From assembly GCA_937871505.1 (NCBI GenBank), contig CALMPF010000034.1, forward strand, positions 1 to 64,000: a stretch of DNA of 64,000 nt. The letters are read 5' to 3'. Every line of letters starts with the position of its first letter. Positions within the stretch are counted from its first letter, which is position 1. Below are positions 55,019 through 63,614 of this stretch, piece after piece. The notes under the pieces are model-generated. The model saw only the letters and a program-made list of their open reading frames with translations. It was not told the origin of the DNA and ran no database searches. Source of the stretch: an uncultured Planctomycetia bacterium. Lineage in GTDB: Bacteria > Planctomycetota > Phycisphaerae > Phycisphaerales > SM1A02. The translations under genes and the position numbers were made by a program.

Positions 55019-56827
55019 TCACGTCCACACTCCGTGCACGCACCAGCGCACCCCTCCGCCGCGCCGCCGCAGGCAGAGCCAGAGGGCGCAGCCGCAGGCA
55101 CCGACGACGCGCCAGTAGTCGCGCTCGTCCGGCCCGGCGGATCCCGTCGAGCCGCCGAAGCGCCGCTGCTCCTCCCACCACGGCCCTCGGAGGCGCTCGG
55201 GCCCGCTCGCGGAGACGATCTCGACGACGGCGCCGCGCCAGCGCAGGCGCCGCGGAGGTCGAGGAGACCCGGCTTCAGCCTCCTGGCTCGCCATCTCCAG
55301 CGTCATCTCCCGCGCCATCTCCTCAACGAGCACCTGCTCCGGCCTCTCGAAGAGGATCGTCGGCCGGGCGATCTCGATGGCGGAGGAGCGACCGTCGCCA
55401 TGCCCGCGGACCCGCGCCCGTCCCCGGGCGCCGGAGGCGGCGCCGTGCAGCGCCGAGCGCAGCTCCACGGCGCGCTCGGGCAGATGGGCGTCGACGAGGT
55501 GCGGCGTCAGGACCGCCTCGGCGCCGAGCCGCGCGACGAGCAGATCGACGAGCTCCCCCTCGAGCGCTTCCTGCCGCGCCGCGCCGCGATCGCCCTCCAT
55601 CCCGATTGCCGCGGCCTCGATGGCCCCTCCGCCGTCAAGCGGGGGTGTTGCGCCCGTCCGAAGCCGCGCCGTGCGCTGCGCCTCGATGGCGACGTGTTCG
55701 ATCCCGAAGCCCATGTCGACCGCCTCCAGCCGCGGGCGCAGCAGCGTGCGAAGGTGTCCGACCCGGTGCGTCGGATGGGCCAGCTCGAGGGCGATCCGCA
55801 GCGCCGCCGCATCGACGCGGCGCAGATCGACGACGAGGCGACGCGCTCCGATGGAAGCATGCCGCATCGCCGCGGCGACCTCCGCCAGCAACAGCTCGGC
55901 GCAGTGGATCAGCGCGGCCTGATCGTGCACCGCTCCCTCGAAGGTCCGCTCCGCCCGCGGCGGCGAGACGGGGCGGATCGGCACGATCGTCTCGAACGCG
56001 GCGCCCAGCGCCTGGTCCATGCGGCGCAGGAGCGCAGGACCGAAGCGCAAGGCGAGCTGGGTCCGGGGCAGCCGGTGCAGCTCGCCGATCCGGCGCACGT
56101 CGAGATCGGCGAGCGCCTCGACCTGCTCGCGGGAAAGCCGCAGCGCCGCCACCGGCAGGGGCGCGAGCACCTCCGCAAGGTCCCCCGCCTCATCGACGAC
56201 CGCGGCGGGCGCGGTCCCGAAGCGGGCGAGCGCCCATGCGGCGCCGAAGGTCGGAGCGATCGCGGCGCGGGCGCGGATGCCCTTTGCCGACAGTTCGCGG
56301 AGAAGCTGCGCGAGCAGGCGCTCTTCGCCGCGAAAGAGCCTGCGGCATCCCGTCACGTCGAGCCAGAGACCGGCGTCGCCAGCAGCGCTCCTGCGCGCAC
56401 TGCCAGCAGCGCTCCTGCGCGGATCACCAGCAGCGCTCTCGCTGGCATCGATCGCCTCCAGCGAGTCGTCGAGAGCGACGATGGGCGTGCAGCGCATCGC
56501 CCAGTGCGCCAGGCGGCGCAGCGCCGCCAGATCGCGATGGGGGTCGTGCTCGGCGAGCAGCAGCCGCTCGGCCTCGCGCGGACGCAGCAGCGCCCGGGCG
56601 TGAGCCACGCTCATTCCGGGCACGACGCCCCGCGCCGCGGCGACATCGCAGCAGGAGACCACGAACTGGGCGCCCGCGAGGCTGCGCCGCACGATCGTCG
56701 GCGCTCCTTGCATCCTGCCGCGATCCGCCTGTTCCATCTGTGCCATCTGTGCCATCTGTTCATGGCGGATGCGGCGACGCAGCAGATCCACGGACCACAT
56801 CGGCAGCCACAGAGAGAGCGCTCTCAT
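55019..56827 (-). CDS. imuB: ImuB-type Y-family polymerase homolog
   Basis: 602 residues from the ATG at 56827 (RALSLWLPMWSVDLLRRR is the usual ImuB N-terminus). Y-family features remain (SLAGAQFVVSCCDVAAARGVVPGMSVAHARALL, IGELHRLPRTQLALRFGPALL), but as in ImuB proteins the catalytic acidic residues of the palm are not in place, so it is probably an inactive adaptor bridging the beta clamp and DnaE2. A 27-bp-type duplication gives SAAGDPRRSAAGSARRSAAG near residue 140. Its start lies 68 bp inside imuA. Confidence 0.9.
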   Translation of the reverse strand: MRALSLWLPMWSVDLLRRRIRHEQMAQMAQMEQADRGRMQGAPTIVRRSLAGAQFVVSCCDVAAARGVVPGMSVAHARALLRPREAERLLLAEHDPHRDLAALRRLAHWAMRCTPIVALDDSLEAIDASESAAGDPRRSAAGSARRSAAGDAGLWLDVTGCRRLFRGEERLLAQLLRELSAKGIRARAAIAPTFGAAWALARFGTAPAAVVDEAGDLAEVLAPLPVAALRLSREQVEALADLDVRRIGELHRLPRTQLALRFGPALLRRMDQALGAAFETIVPIRPVSPPRAERTFEGAVHDQAALIHCAELLLAEVAAAMRHASIGARRLVVDLRRVDAAALRIALELAHPTHRVGHLRTLLRPRLEAVDMGFGIEHVAIEAQRTARLRTGATPPLDGGGAIEAAAIGMEGDRGAARQEALEGELVDLLVARLGAEAVLTPHLVDAHLPERAVELRSALHGAASGARGRARVRGHGDGRSSAIEIARPTILFERPEQVLVEEMAREMTLEMASQEAEAGSPRPPRRLRWRGAVVEIVSASGPERLRGPWWEEQRRFGGSTGSAGPDERDYWRVVGACGCALWLCLRRRGGGVRWCVHGVWT

Positions 56828-57956
56828 GCTCACCCTCCAGTTCGATGACGAGACCGAGATCCCCGGCCGCGTCGTGGGTCGGCGCACGGAAGCGGCCGCG
56901 GCCCTGCGGCGCCCGGCAGCGAATGAGATGGACGCGCCATCCGTGAGACGCCCGCCGACCGGACGACGGCTCGACGAGCCAGCGCGTCGTCGCCGCCGAG
57001 AGCGTGTCGAGCTCCCATGGCGGACGGACGACCAGCAGCAGGGCCGGGGACCCCGCGAGCACGCCCGACTCGGCTGCAAGCTGGAGCCGTCGCGTCGCGG
57101 AGCGGTCGAAGCCCTCTCCGGCAACGATGACGGCCTCCGCCGTCGCGGAGCGCAGCGCCGCATCGGCAGCCCAGAGCCGCTCGACGGCGCTGCGCGCGTC
57201 GACGAAGAGCGAGCGCCGCAGCAGGTCCTCGCACCGCGGGTTTCCGATGCCGGTCCCGGCGAGATCCTCCGATGCGGCACTCGCACTCTCCTCCGACGAT
57301 CGAGACGAGCATCCAGCCAACCTCCCGGCAAGCCCTCCCGCAGACCCGATCGGGGCGATGGACCGGCGCACCGTCGTCATCGCCTGTGCGTGTGGCCAGA
57401 CGTCGCGACCGATCCAGAGCAGCAGCCCCCGCGATTCGGAGGAGGGCGATGGCGACGAGGTGGCGAGCGGCTCCCGAGCGTTCCAGCGCGGTTCGGCTTC
57501 TGCTGCGGCGTCCGGACGCGGCACCGGAGTGCGACCTCCCTCCGACTGCCGCTGCGAGGTCAGGTGAAGAAGGATCGCCATCGGCGGCAGCCAGAACCCT
57601 CCGCGCCGCGGCTGCGAGGTCGCGCTGGAGGGCGTCTGCCAGCGGAAGAACCACTCGTGCATCGCGCCGCGCAGCAGCCCGCCGCCGAGAGCCTGATCGA
57701 CTGCGGGCCACCCCGTGGGATGCAGCAGCGCTGCGGAGCAGCCATCGGGCAGCTCGGACAGCAGCGCTGCCCCCGCGCCACGGCCTTCGCCATGACCTTC
57801 GCCATGACCTTCGCCATGACCTTCGCCATGACCCCCGCCCTCGCCCCCCTCTGCACGCGCGCGCAGCCGCGCCCGGAGTGCTTCGGCGAGCAGCTCCAGA
57901 TGCAACGGCAGCCCCGAGACCTTGGAGCTGGAGGAGACCGAGGACAGAGCATTCAT
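56760..57956 (-). CDS. imuA: ImuA-like RecA-fold protein
   Basis: 398 residues. Family pattern: TGWPAVDQALGGGLLRGAMHEWFF, LLLWIGRDVWPHAQAM, FVDARSAVERLWAADAALRS and a C-terminal ATTRWLVEPS region with WRVHLIRCR. ImuA is a RecA/SulA-like member of the mutagenic translesion cassette and activates or recruits the ImuB-DnaE2 pair. There is no proper Walker A, as in many ImuA proteins. Residues ~40-60 form a Gly-His-Gly-Glu repeat encoded by four 12-bp units. It heads the operon and overlaps imuB by 68 bp. Confidence 0.88.
   Translation of the reverse strand: MNALSSVSSSSKVSGLPLHLELLAEALRARLRARAEGGEGGGHGEGHGEGHGEGHGEGRGAGAALLSELPDGCSAALLHPTGWPAVDQALGGGLLRGAMHEWFFRWQTPSSATSQPRRGGFWLPPMAILLHLTSQRQSEGGRTPVPRPDAAAEAEPRWNAREPLATSSPSPSSESRGLLLWIGRDVWPHAQAMTTVRRSIAPIGSAGGLAGRLAGCSSRSSEESASAASEDLAGTGIGNPRCEDLLRRSLFVDARSAVERLWAADAALRSATAEAVIVAGEGFDRSATRRLQLAAESGVLAGSPALLLVVRPPWELDTLSAATTRWLVEPSSGRRASHGWRVHLIRCRAPQGRGRFRAPTHDAAGDLGLVIELEGEHESALSVAADVVRGSAASPHPP
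57785..57832. repeat. 12-bp tandem repeat inside imuA
   Basis: Four perfect units of CTTCGCCATGAC, coding on the minus strand for (Gly-His-Gly-Glu)n near the ImuA N-terminus. Confidence 0.95.
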
Positions 57957-57961
57957 GGTCG

Positions 57962-57979
57962 GTATCTGTTAGGGTACCC
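57962..57979 (-). promoter_or_regulatory. Candidate dyad upstream of imuA
   Basis: On the minus strand GGTACCCTAACAGATACC lies 5-6 nt before the imuA ATG and has outer symmetry GGTA-N10-TACC. It could be an operator for the DNA-damage operon, but it matches no LexA box I can name and it overlaps the ribosome-binding region. Weak evidence. Confidence 0.25.
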
Positions 57980-58025
57980 GGCCGCAGCAGCCCGTCAAGC
58001 GCGGCTGGCATCTGCTTCATCGTCA

Positions 58026-58126
58026 GGACGCGAGGTCCGCGCGCAGCGGCCCGGCCCCGGGGCCAGCACGACAGCCTCAACGTCCATCCTGGACGCGAGG
58101 TCCGCGCGCAGCGGCCCGGCCCCGGG
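58026..58126. repeat. 36-bp direct repeat pair upstream of imuA
   Basis: Two identical 36-bp copies (58026-58061 and 58091-58126; each starts GGACGCGAGGTCCGCGCGCA) spaced 65 bp apart in the 395-bp gap between imuA and the FG-GAP gene. No coding meaning is apparent. Confidence 0.95.
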
Positions 58127-58260
58127 AGGAGACTGCGACATCCGACCCGTTCGCACGACCGCCCGACGGTCCCGAATCACCCCAGGACCACCCCGAAGCA
58201 CGCCAGGCTCACCCCAGAACCCGCAACCACCCATCGCCGCAGCGACCTGCCCGGAAATGC

Positions 58261-58305
58261 GCCGGAGGTGTCGGGGTCGACGACGCCGACCCCGACACCT
58301 CCGGC
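58261..58305 (-). terminator. Perfect 19-bp hairpin
   Basis: Stem GCCGGAGGTGTCGGGGTCG (58261-58279) pairs perfectly with 58287-58305 around a 7-nt loop, 47 bp downstream of the stop of the minus-strand FG-GAP gene. It is the strongest hairpin seen in the window; an ATTTCC stretch follows on the minus strand. Confidence 0.75.
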
Positions 58306-58351
58306 AACGTTCATCCCTTCAGACAACGTCCATCCAGGGAGTCGCGGCGGA

Positions 58352-60088
58352 CTACCTGGCGGACCAGGCGCCGAGGAGCATGCCGAGGTCGAAGCTGTCG
58401 ACCACTCCGTCGTTGTTGAGGTCCGCCTTGCGGTCGGCCGAGGTCCCCAGCACGCCCCACTTCTGGATCATGAGGGCGAGATCCGCGCCATCGACCACTC
58501 CATCGGCGCTGAGGTCCTCGAGCGCCGGGCTCGTCACCAGCAGGAACTGGTTCACGGGGACATCGCGAAGCGTCGAGACGTAGCCGCGCGGCCACTCGAT
58601 GCGGATCTCATCGATGACCTTCGCGTCGCCGAAGCCGAAGTGGATGAGAAACTCGCCGGTGTTGAGAAAGGCCGGCGCACCGTCCATCAGGCGGACCTGC
58701 CGCTGGGCTCCGACGGTCGCCTCGACGCGGGTGCCGAGGCCGTCGGGAGCGATCAGCGGATTGTTCGAGGTGTCGAGTTCGATCGCGATCCACGACCCGA
58801 CGGCGCTGGCGTTGCGATAGAGCCTGTTCTCGTCGGCATTGAAGCCGATCGCGAGGTCGACTCGTCCATCCCGGTCATAGTCCAGCGTGGCGAGCGACTT
58901 GCCCTCGGCCTGGAAGGTCAGTCCGCACGCGAGGGCATCCTCGGTGAACGTCCCGTCCCCGTTGTTGCGCCAGAGATACTCCTGCTCGCCGGTGAACTCC
59001 GGGCTCAGCGGGCGCCCGTTGACCTCGACGATGTCGATCCACCCGTCGTGGTCGAGATCGACCGCGACCGTTCCCCACCCCCAGCCTCCGTCATCGACGA
59101 GACACGCCGCGGCCGCCTCGATGTAGCTGTGATCGCCGTTGTTCATGTAGAGCTTGTTGCCCTCGCCGGAGTTCGGCTGCTGCACGTCGAGATAGATCGA
59201 CGTCACATACCAGTCGAAGCGCCCGTCGTTGTTGAAGTCGCCGATGCACTGGCCCATGCCGTTCTGGTCGTGGCCCGTGTTCGAGGCCAGCGTCAGGTCG
59301 GTGAACGTCCCGTCGCCGTTGTTGCGGTAGTAGCGGCTGGTTCCGAAGTCGGCCGAGAGGAGAAGGTCCGGCCAGCCGTCATGGTCCATGTCCGCGAAGC
59401 GGGTCTGGAATCCCCACGTCGACATCGGGAACACGATCGCGCTGCCGGTGACGTTGGTGAACGTCCCGTCACCGTTGTTCCTGAAGAGGCGATTGCCCTG
59501 GGCCGGGCCGAACCACGCCGCGACGGCCAGATCGAGATCGCCATCGAGGTCGTAGTCGCCGAACGCGCAGCCGTAGCCGCTCGAGAACACGGTGGCCGTC
59601 ATGTGCACGCCGGCCTGCTCGGCGACGTTCGTGAACGTCCCGTTGCCGTTGTTGCGGTAGAGGCGGTTCTTGCCGACCTGTCCCTGGTTGTTCGAGCCGT
59701 TCCCGAAGCTGGTGACGTAGATGTCGATCCAGCCGTCTCCGTCGAAGTCCCCCGCGCAGGCCCCGCACGCCGCATGGACGTCGGTGAGGCCCCACTCGGC
59801 GGCGCGGTCGGTGAACGTCCCGTCGCCATTGTTGATGAACAGCTTGTCGGGACCGATCCCCCCGGATGCCCAGAACATGTCGGGCCACCCGTCGCGATTG
59901 AAGTCTCCGACGGCGATGCCGGAGGTCATGAACTCCTGGGGTCCGGGGACCGCGAGGGCATCCGGAGCATGGACGAAGAGCACGTTGGCGTCGATGGTCC
60001 GATCCTCGAGCGCGATCTGAGCCGCCGCCGGAGAAGCGAGTAGGAGAAGTCCGGCCACCGAGACGGAGCGGGACGATGCTGAACTCAT
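58352..60088 (-). CDS. Secreted FG-GAP/VCBS repeat protein with ASPIC/UnbV domain and dockerin-type C-terminus
   Basis: 578 residues. Signal peptide ~1-23. At least seven FG-GAP/VCBS-type repeats with calcium-binding loops (GDFNRDGWPDMF, GDFDGDGWIDIYV, GDYDLDGDLDLAV, YDRDGRVDLAIG) alternate with RNNGDGTFT segments, as in seven-bladed integrin-like propellers. An ASPIC/UnbV domain follows (LGTRVEATVGAQRQVRLMDG, HFGFGDAKVIDEIRIEWPRG). The protein ends with two dockerin-like motifs ([34 protein letters not shown]). Such CRTAC-like proteins are common extracellular proteins of planctomycetes; function unproven. Monocistronic, with a strong hairpin downstream. Confidence 0.93.
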   Translation of the reverse strand: MSSASSRSVSVAGLLLLASPAAAQIALEDRTIDANVLFVHAPDALAVPGPQEFMTSGIAVGDFNRDGWPDMFWASGGIGPDKLFINNGDGTFTDRAAEWGLTDVHAACGACAGDFDGDGWIDIYVTSFGNGSNNQGQVGKNRLYRNNGNGTFTNVAEQAGVHMTATVFSSGYGCAFGDYDLDGDLDLAVAAWFGPAQGNRLFRNNGDGTFTNVTGSAIVFPMSTWGFQTRFADMDHDGWPDLLLSADFGTSRYYRNNGDGTFTDLTLASNTGHDQNGMGQCIGDFNNDGRFDWYVTSIYLDVQQPNSGEGNKLYMNNGDHSYIEAAAACLVDDGGWGWGTVAVDLDHDGWIDIVEVNGRPLSPEFTGEQEYLWRNNGDGTFTEDALACGLTFQAEGKSLATLDYDRDGRVDLAIGFNADENRLYRNASAVGSWIAIELDTSNNPLIAPDGLGTRVEATVGAQRQVRLMDGAPAFLNTGEFLIHFGFGDAKVIDEIRIEWPRGYVSTLRDVPVNQFLLVTSPALEDLSADGVVDGADLALMIQKWGVLGTSADRKADLNNDGVVDSFDLGMLLGAWSAR

Positions 60089-60524
60089 GACTGCCTGCCT
60101 CCCAATGTTGAAGTGAACGATCCTGACTCGAGCCGCCGTCGACTCGGTCCTCCCGTCCGCAGACGGACGGGCAGAAATCTTCCTCGAGCGGCGGCGGCCT
60201 GCGGGCTCACCGCCGAGAGCGCTCCCCCCCCGGTGCCCCCGCCCCCCGGTGCCCCGGTGCCCCCTGGCTCACTGGCTTCTTGGCTCACTGGCTTCCTGGC
60301 TCCCTGGATTCCCCCCCGGGGGGAAGGGGCGAGACGTTCCGCCGCTGCTGCGATGGCTCACCGCTCCCTCCTTCTCGTCGCGCAGCTCGGCGAAACGACC
60401 GCCGCACGCTGCTCCGACGACACACTGCCCCGGCGCCTCGCCAAGCGGCACCCTTCTCGATGCGAGCGCGAACTCGCGACGCAGCAGATCGGCCCTCTGC
60501 GCGTCGCGGGCGCGGCCGGACGGG
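60089..60524. other. Intergenic region with C-tracts and 16-bp repeats
   Basis: About 436 bp between two minus-strand secreted-protein genes; no gene seen. It contains the C-tract block (60224-60264) and the 16-bp repeat (60265-60312), followed by a CCCCCCCGGGGGG palindrome. Confidence 0.6.
60224..60312. repeat. G-quadruplex-capable tract and 16-bp tandem repeat
   Basis: 60224-60264 has five runs of four or more C on the plus strand (so G-runs on the minus strand) separated by 1-4 nt spacers such as GGTG. 60265-60312 is three units of TGGCTCACTGGCTTC(T/C), the last degenerate. Confidence 0.85.
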
Positions 60525-61988
60525 TCATCCCCAGTTGCCGAGCAGGATCCCCAGGTCCGCCCCGGTGACCGTACCGTCGCGGTCGAGGTCCGCAGCCGGG
60601 TCCTTCGATCCCCACGCACCGAGGAGAAGCCCGAGGTCTGCGCCATCGACGAGCCCGTTCCCGTCGAGATCGCCGAGGCGCCGAAGGAAGCCGGAGCTGA
60701 CGTAGTCGCCGATCGCGGTGCCCATGTCGAATCCGTCGTCGACATCGACCTGATAGTGGACGCCGAGCCAGATCCGGCTTCGTCCGTTCTCTCGGGCGGC
60801 GGCCTCGAGACTGTGGAAAGTGCGCCAGTAGCCCGGGGTGTCGTCGGAGGTCGCGGTGAAGGTGATCGCGTCCGTGCCGTAGAAGTTCCGCACGATCGCC
60901 GCATGGACGGCGCCGAACGTGGCGTGTCCCGAAACCCACGCGGGGAACGGGGGCGTGAAGATCAGGTACGCGGGGTCGTACGAGAGCCCCAGCCAGGACG
61001 GGTCGCCGACCGTGGCAGGGTTGCCATCATCGTCCCCGGCCCAGATCGCCGTGATCGGCCGCCAGAGATCGATGTCGGTGGCGTACTTCGCATCCCACGC
61101 GGCGATTCCCGCGTCGGCCATGCCGAGCGCGACCAGCGCGAACAGCCTCGCGTTCTCCTCGAGGGTGTTGCCCCGATCTTCGGCGATCACCTGCGTGATA
61201 TGGAGCAGATGTCCGGGTGGCTTGAAGGTGCCATTGCGATCGTTGGCCCAGTAGATCGCCGCGATCGTCTCGTCCTCAGTCCGCGTGAGGCTGAAGATCG
61301 CGCCGTTCGTGAGCACGTCCTCGTAGTCGGCCGCCCACTCCGGACTCGCGAGCAGCGAGGTCATGTCGCTGTACCCGAACGGTCCGGTCGCCGGCCGGAA
61401 CTGATCGCCGCTGGTCATGCACCATGGCGTGACCGCCGCCCAGTGCGGACCCCATGGCCCGGTGTAGTCGGGGAAGGTCGGCACCCAGTGGCCGGGGCCG
61501 ACGCCGGAGACGTACTCGACGTAGTCCGTCGACCCGTCCCCCATCCGAGCCGCGAGGCAGGCATCGGCGCAGGCCATCCCGAGAGCCACGCCGGCGAGCT
61601 TCTCGGGCCCGTCCGGAATCGCCGCCATCTGCGCCGCGTAGAGCGCGTTGAACTGCGCGAGATCCACGGGAAGCTGGAACATCTGCGTGAGCGCGCGGTA
61701 GGCGGCGGTCGCTGCCGCCGCCTCCTTCGAAGTTCCGGCCGGACACTCCTCGAACCCGACGAACGGCTCGTGCGTCCGGGCGATCGAGTTCACCGCGTCG
61801 TACATCGAGACGAAGACGATCGCGGCGTACCGGGAGACCCACCCCGGAGAGGACAGCTCGAAGTCACCGTTCTGACGAATGGTCTGGAGAACCTGCTCGT
61901 TCCACTCCAGGACGACATCCGCGCCGGCCCCGCTCACCCCGCCCCACAGGACGACCGCCCCCGCGAACGACACGATGCTCTTCTTCAC
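60525..61988 (-). CDS. Secreted vanadium haloperoxidase/PAP2-like protein with dockerin-type C-terminus
   Basis: 487 residues from the GTG at 61988, which has GGGAGG 8 nt upstream; no ATG fits the signal peptide (VKKSIVSFAGAVVLWGG). The three vanadate/phosphate-site motifs of the haloperoxidase/PAP2 superfamily are visible: K..D..LWRP in AKYATDIDLWRPITAIW, WVSGHATFGAVHAA, and SRIWLGVHYQVD. The fold would use vanadate (haloperoxidase) or act as a phosphatase; homologs in planctomycetes are usually annotated as vanadium-dependent haloperoxidases. The C-terminus has two dockerin-like motifs ([34 protein letters not shown]). Confidence 0.9.
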   Translation of the reverse strand: MKKSIVSFAGAVVLWGGVSGAGADVVLEWNEQVLQTIRQNGDFELSSPGWVSRYAAIVFVSMYDAVNSIARTHEPFVGFEECPAGTSKEAAAATAAYRALTQMFQLPVDLAQFNALYAAQMAAIPDGPEKLAGVALGMACADACLAARMGDGSTDYVEYVSGVGPGHWVPTFPDYTGPWGPHWAAVTPWCMTSGDQFRPATGPFGYSDMTSLLASPEWAADYEDVLTNGAIFSLTRTEDETIAAIYWANDRNGTFKPPGHLLHITQVIAEDRGNTLEENARLFALVALGMADAGIAAWDAKYATDIDLWRPITAIWAGDDDGNPATVGDPSWLGLSYDPAYLIFTPPFPAWVSGHATFGAVHAAIVRNFYGTDAITFTATSDDTPGYWRTFHSLEAAARENGRSRIWLGVHYQVDVDDGFDMGTAIGDYVSSGFLRRLGDLDGNGLVDGADLGLLLGAWGSKDPAADLDRDGTVTGADLGILLGNWG

Positions 61989-62277
61989 GACATTCCTCCC
62001 TCGTGGCTCGAAGCATGCTGCGCCCGGCGACCTCATGCACCAACCTCCCGCGGGCTGGAACAGCCGACACGCCCGATGAACGTACCACAGCGGTCCGATC
62101 GCGGCAAGCGACTTCGAGACGCCTGCGCGCCCCGCTCTCAAGGGCGACGGAGCGATCTCGGATGTCGTCCATGGAAGCGCGGCGGCTGTGCAGCGCGGCA
62201 TGAAGCCGACGAGCGCTCGCAGGCTGCCGATCGTGGGCAGCGCACGGGCGACGGAGTGCGCGAGAGAGAGCCCCGGC

Positions 62278-62772
62278 GGCGCTGGTCATGCTCAGGTTCA
62301 ACCGGCCCCGCGGATCGTGGTCGCGGCTTGGACGTCCCAGTCTGCGTCGGATGGGAAGGCGCCGGTCCGCAGCGTGGAGGAGGCGAGCGCCAGCACGGGC
62401 GTCGCACCCCGCGCCGTGCTGGCCGACGCCGGCTTCCCGTCGGAGGCGAACCTCGTGGCGATGGAGCAGGTGGGGGTGCGGGCGCATGTCTCGCTGCGCC
62501 GCGAGGGCAAGCCGGCAAAGGGTGCGGCGCCGAAGGCGGAAGCGACGATGCGAATGAGGCGTCGCTTGACGACCCGATCGGGCCGAACGAAATATGCCCG
62601 TCGCACGCATCTGGTCGAGCCTGCGATCGGGTGGCTGAAGAAGGTGGTGGGATTCAGGCAGTTCAGCCTGCGGGGTGCAGCGAAGGTCGCAGGGGAATTC
62701 AAGCTGGCGTGCATGGCGCTGAACATCAGAAGACTGCACCCGAGGATGGAATGGACACTCGCAACGGCGTGA
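62278..62772 (+). pseudogene. Remnant of an IS1182-like (DDE) transposase
   Basis: Only the C-terminal third is present, in a frame open from 62188. From GHAQVQPAPRIVVAAWT the sequence follows IS1182-type transposases: VLADAGFPSEANL (the Asp is a DDE residue), a variable loop, then ARRTHLVEPAIGWLKKVVGFRQFSLRG (the Glu is the last DDE residue) and LACMALNIRRLH. The N-terminal ~250-300 residues with the first catalytic Asp are missing, and upstream sequence does not resemble a transposase. Inactive relic; no terminal inverted repeats were found. Confidence 0.75.
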
Positions 62773-63175
62773 AGCAAGCCGAGGCTCGATGAGGATGCAG
62801 GTCTCACACTGAGCAGCCTGCGTCGCAGGCTCCTGGCAGCCCGTGGCGAAGGTCATTCGGGCTGCGAACGAGCGGACAGGCGCAGGAAGGGCGAGGGAAG
62901 CGCGAGACGCTCCCGCGGACGAATCCGGCGCCGTGCCCTCTCCCGCTGCTGCGGGTGGGAGTGCCCCGAGCGCGATCCGAACATCCAGGATCGTCAGCGT
63001 GCTGCGGATCGTCTCCTCCAGGATCGTCTGACAATTCGGCGCACGCACGGGGGGTCTGCGCACTTCTCTCCTGAGAGGCCTTCGTCCCGGACTCGGGCCC
63101 GCACCCGGGTCCCGGCACAACCCGGAGACGGACAGCCGCCCGCGCCGCCTCGTTCAAGAGGCCAGCCGACCACCG
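62773..63175. other. Intergenic region with dispersed repeat
   Basis: About 400 bp. It starts with a compact inverted repeat (AGCCTGCG-T-CGCAGGCT near 62813-62829) and dispersed repeat family 2 copy b. No gene was recognised in the rest. Confidence 0.5.
62836..62882. repeat. Dispersed repeat family 2, copy b
   Basis: 47 bp matching 51384-51430 with about five mismatches, located just downstream of the transposase remnant. Confidence 0.7.
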
Positions 63176-63463
63176 ATGGAACTTTCCGTCCAGCTCACGC
63201 CCTCCGCCGCAAGGTCGCTGCACGCGGGTCGGGGTGCGCCCGGGACGGCAGCGCGCGATCCCGATCTCGACTTCCTCGCACAGCGGCTCCGACCGGTGCA
63301 CCCGGGCGCGACCGAGCCGGCACTCCAGGTCTTCTTCACGCTCTCGACCGGGGGCGCTGAGGAAGCGCAGCGCCTCGCCGAACAGCTCCGCCGCAATCCG
63401 CACGTCGAGGCGGCATACGTGAAGCCGTCCGACGAGCCGCCCGAGCTCCCGAAGCCGATGTAG
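63176..63463 (+). CDS. Small protein resembling a stand-alone subtilase propeptide
   Basis: 95 residues; ATG at 63176. The C-terminal half (EEAQRLAEQLRRNPHVEAAYVKPSDEPP) has the shape of the end of an S8/I9-type propeptide: a helix, then a V-E-x-A-Y-x-K-P strand. It is very like the end of the propeptide-like sequence in the next gene (VVEAVYIKPPAEP). There is no signal peptide and no protease domain. It may be a trans-acting chaperone or inhibitor for the protease presumed to follow, or a short remnant. Ribosome site weak. Confidence 0.6.
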   Translation: MELSVQLTPSAARSLHAGRGAPGTAARDPDLDFLAQRLRPVHPGATEPALQVFFTLSTGGAEEAQRLAEQLRRNPHVEAAYVKPSDEPPELPKPM

Positions 63464-63614
63464 CCACGGCGACTCATGCATCGCTGCGCCGTGCCGGGCG
63501 GCGGGCTCGAGGTCGCATCCAACGTCATCGTCGTCGGGAGTCAGACCCCGGCGTCTCGTTCGCCTGTCCGTCCCGAGGCCTTCGGGTCGGAACGCACACC
63601 TGGGAGATCCTGCC

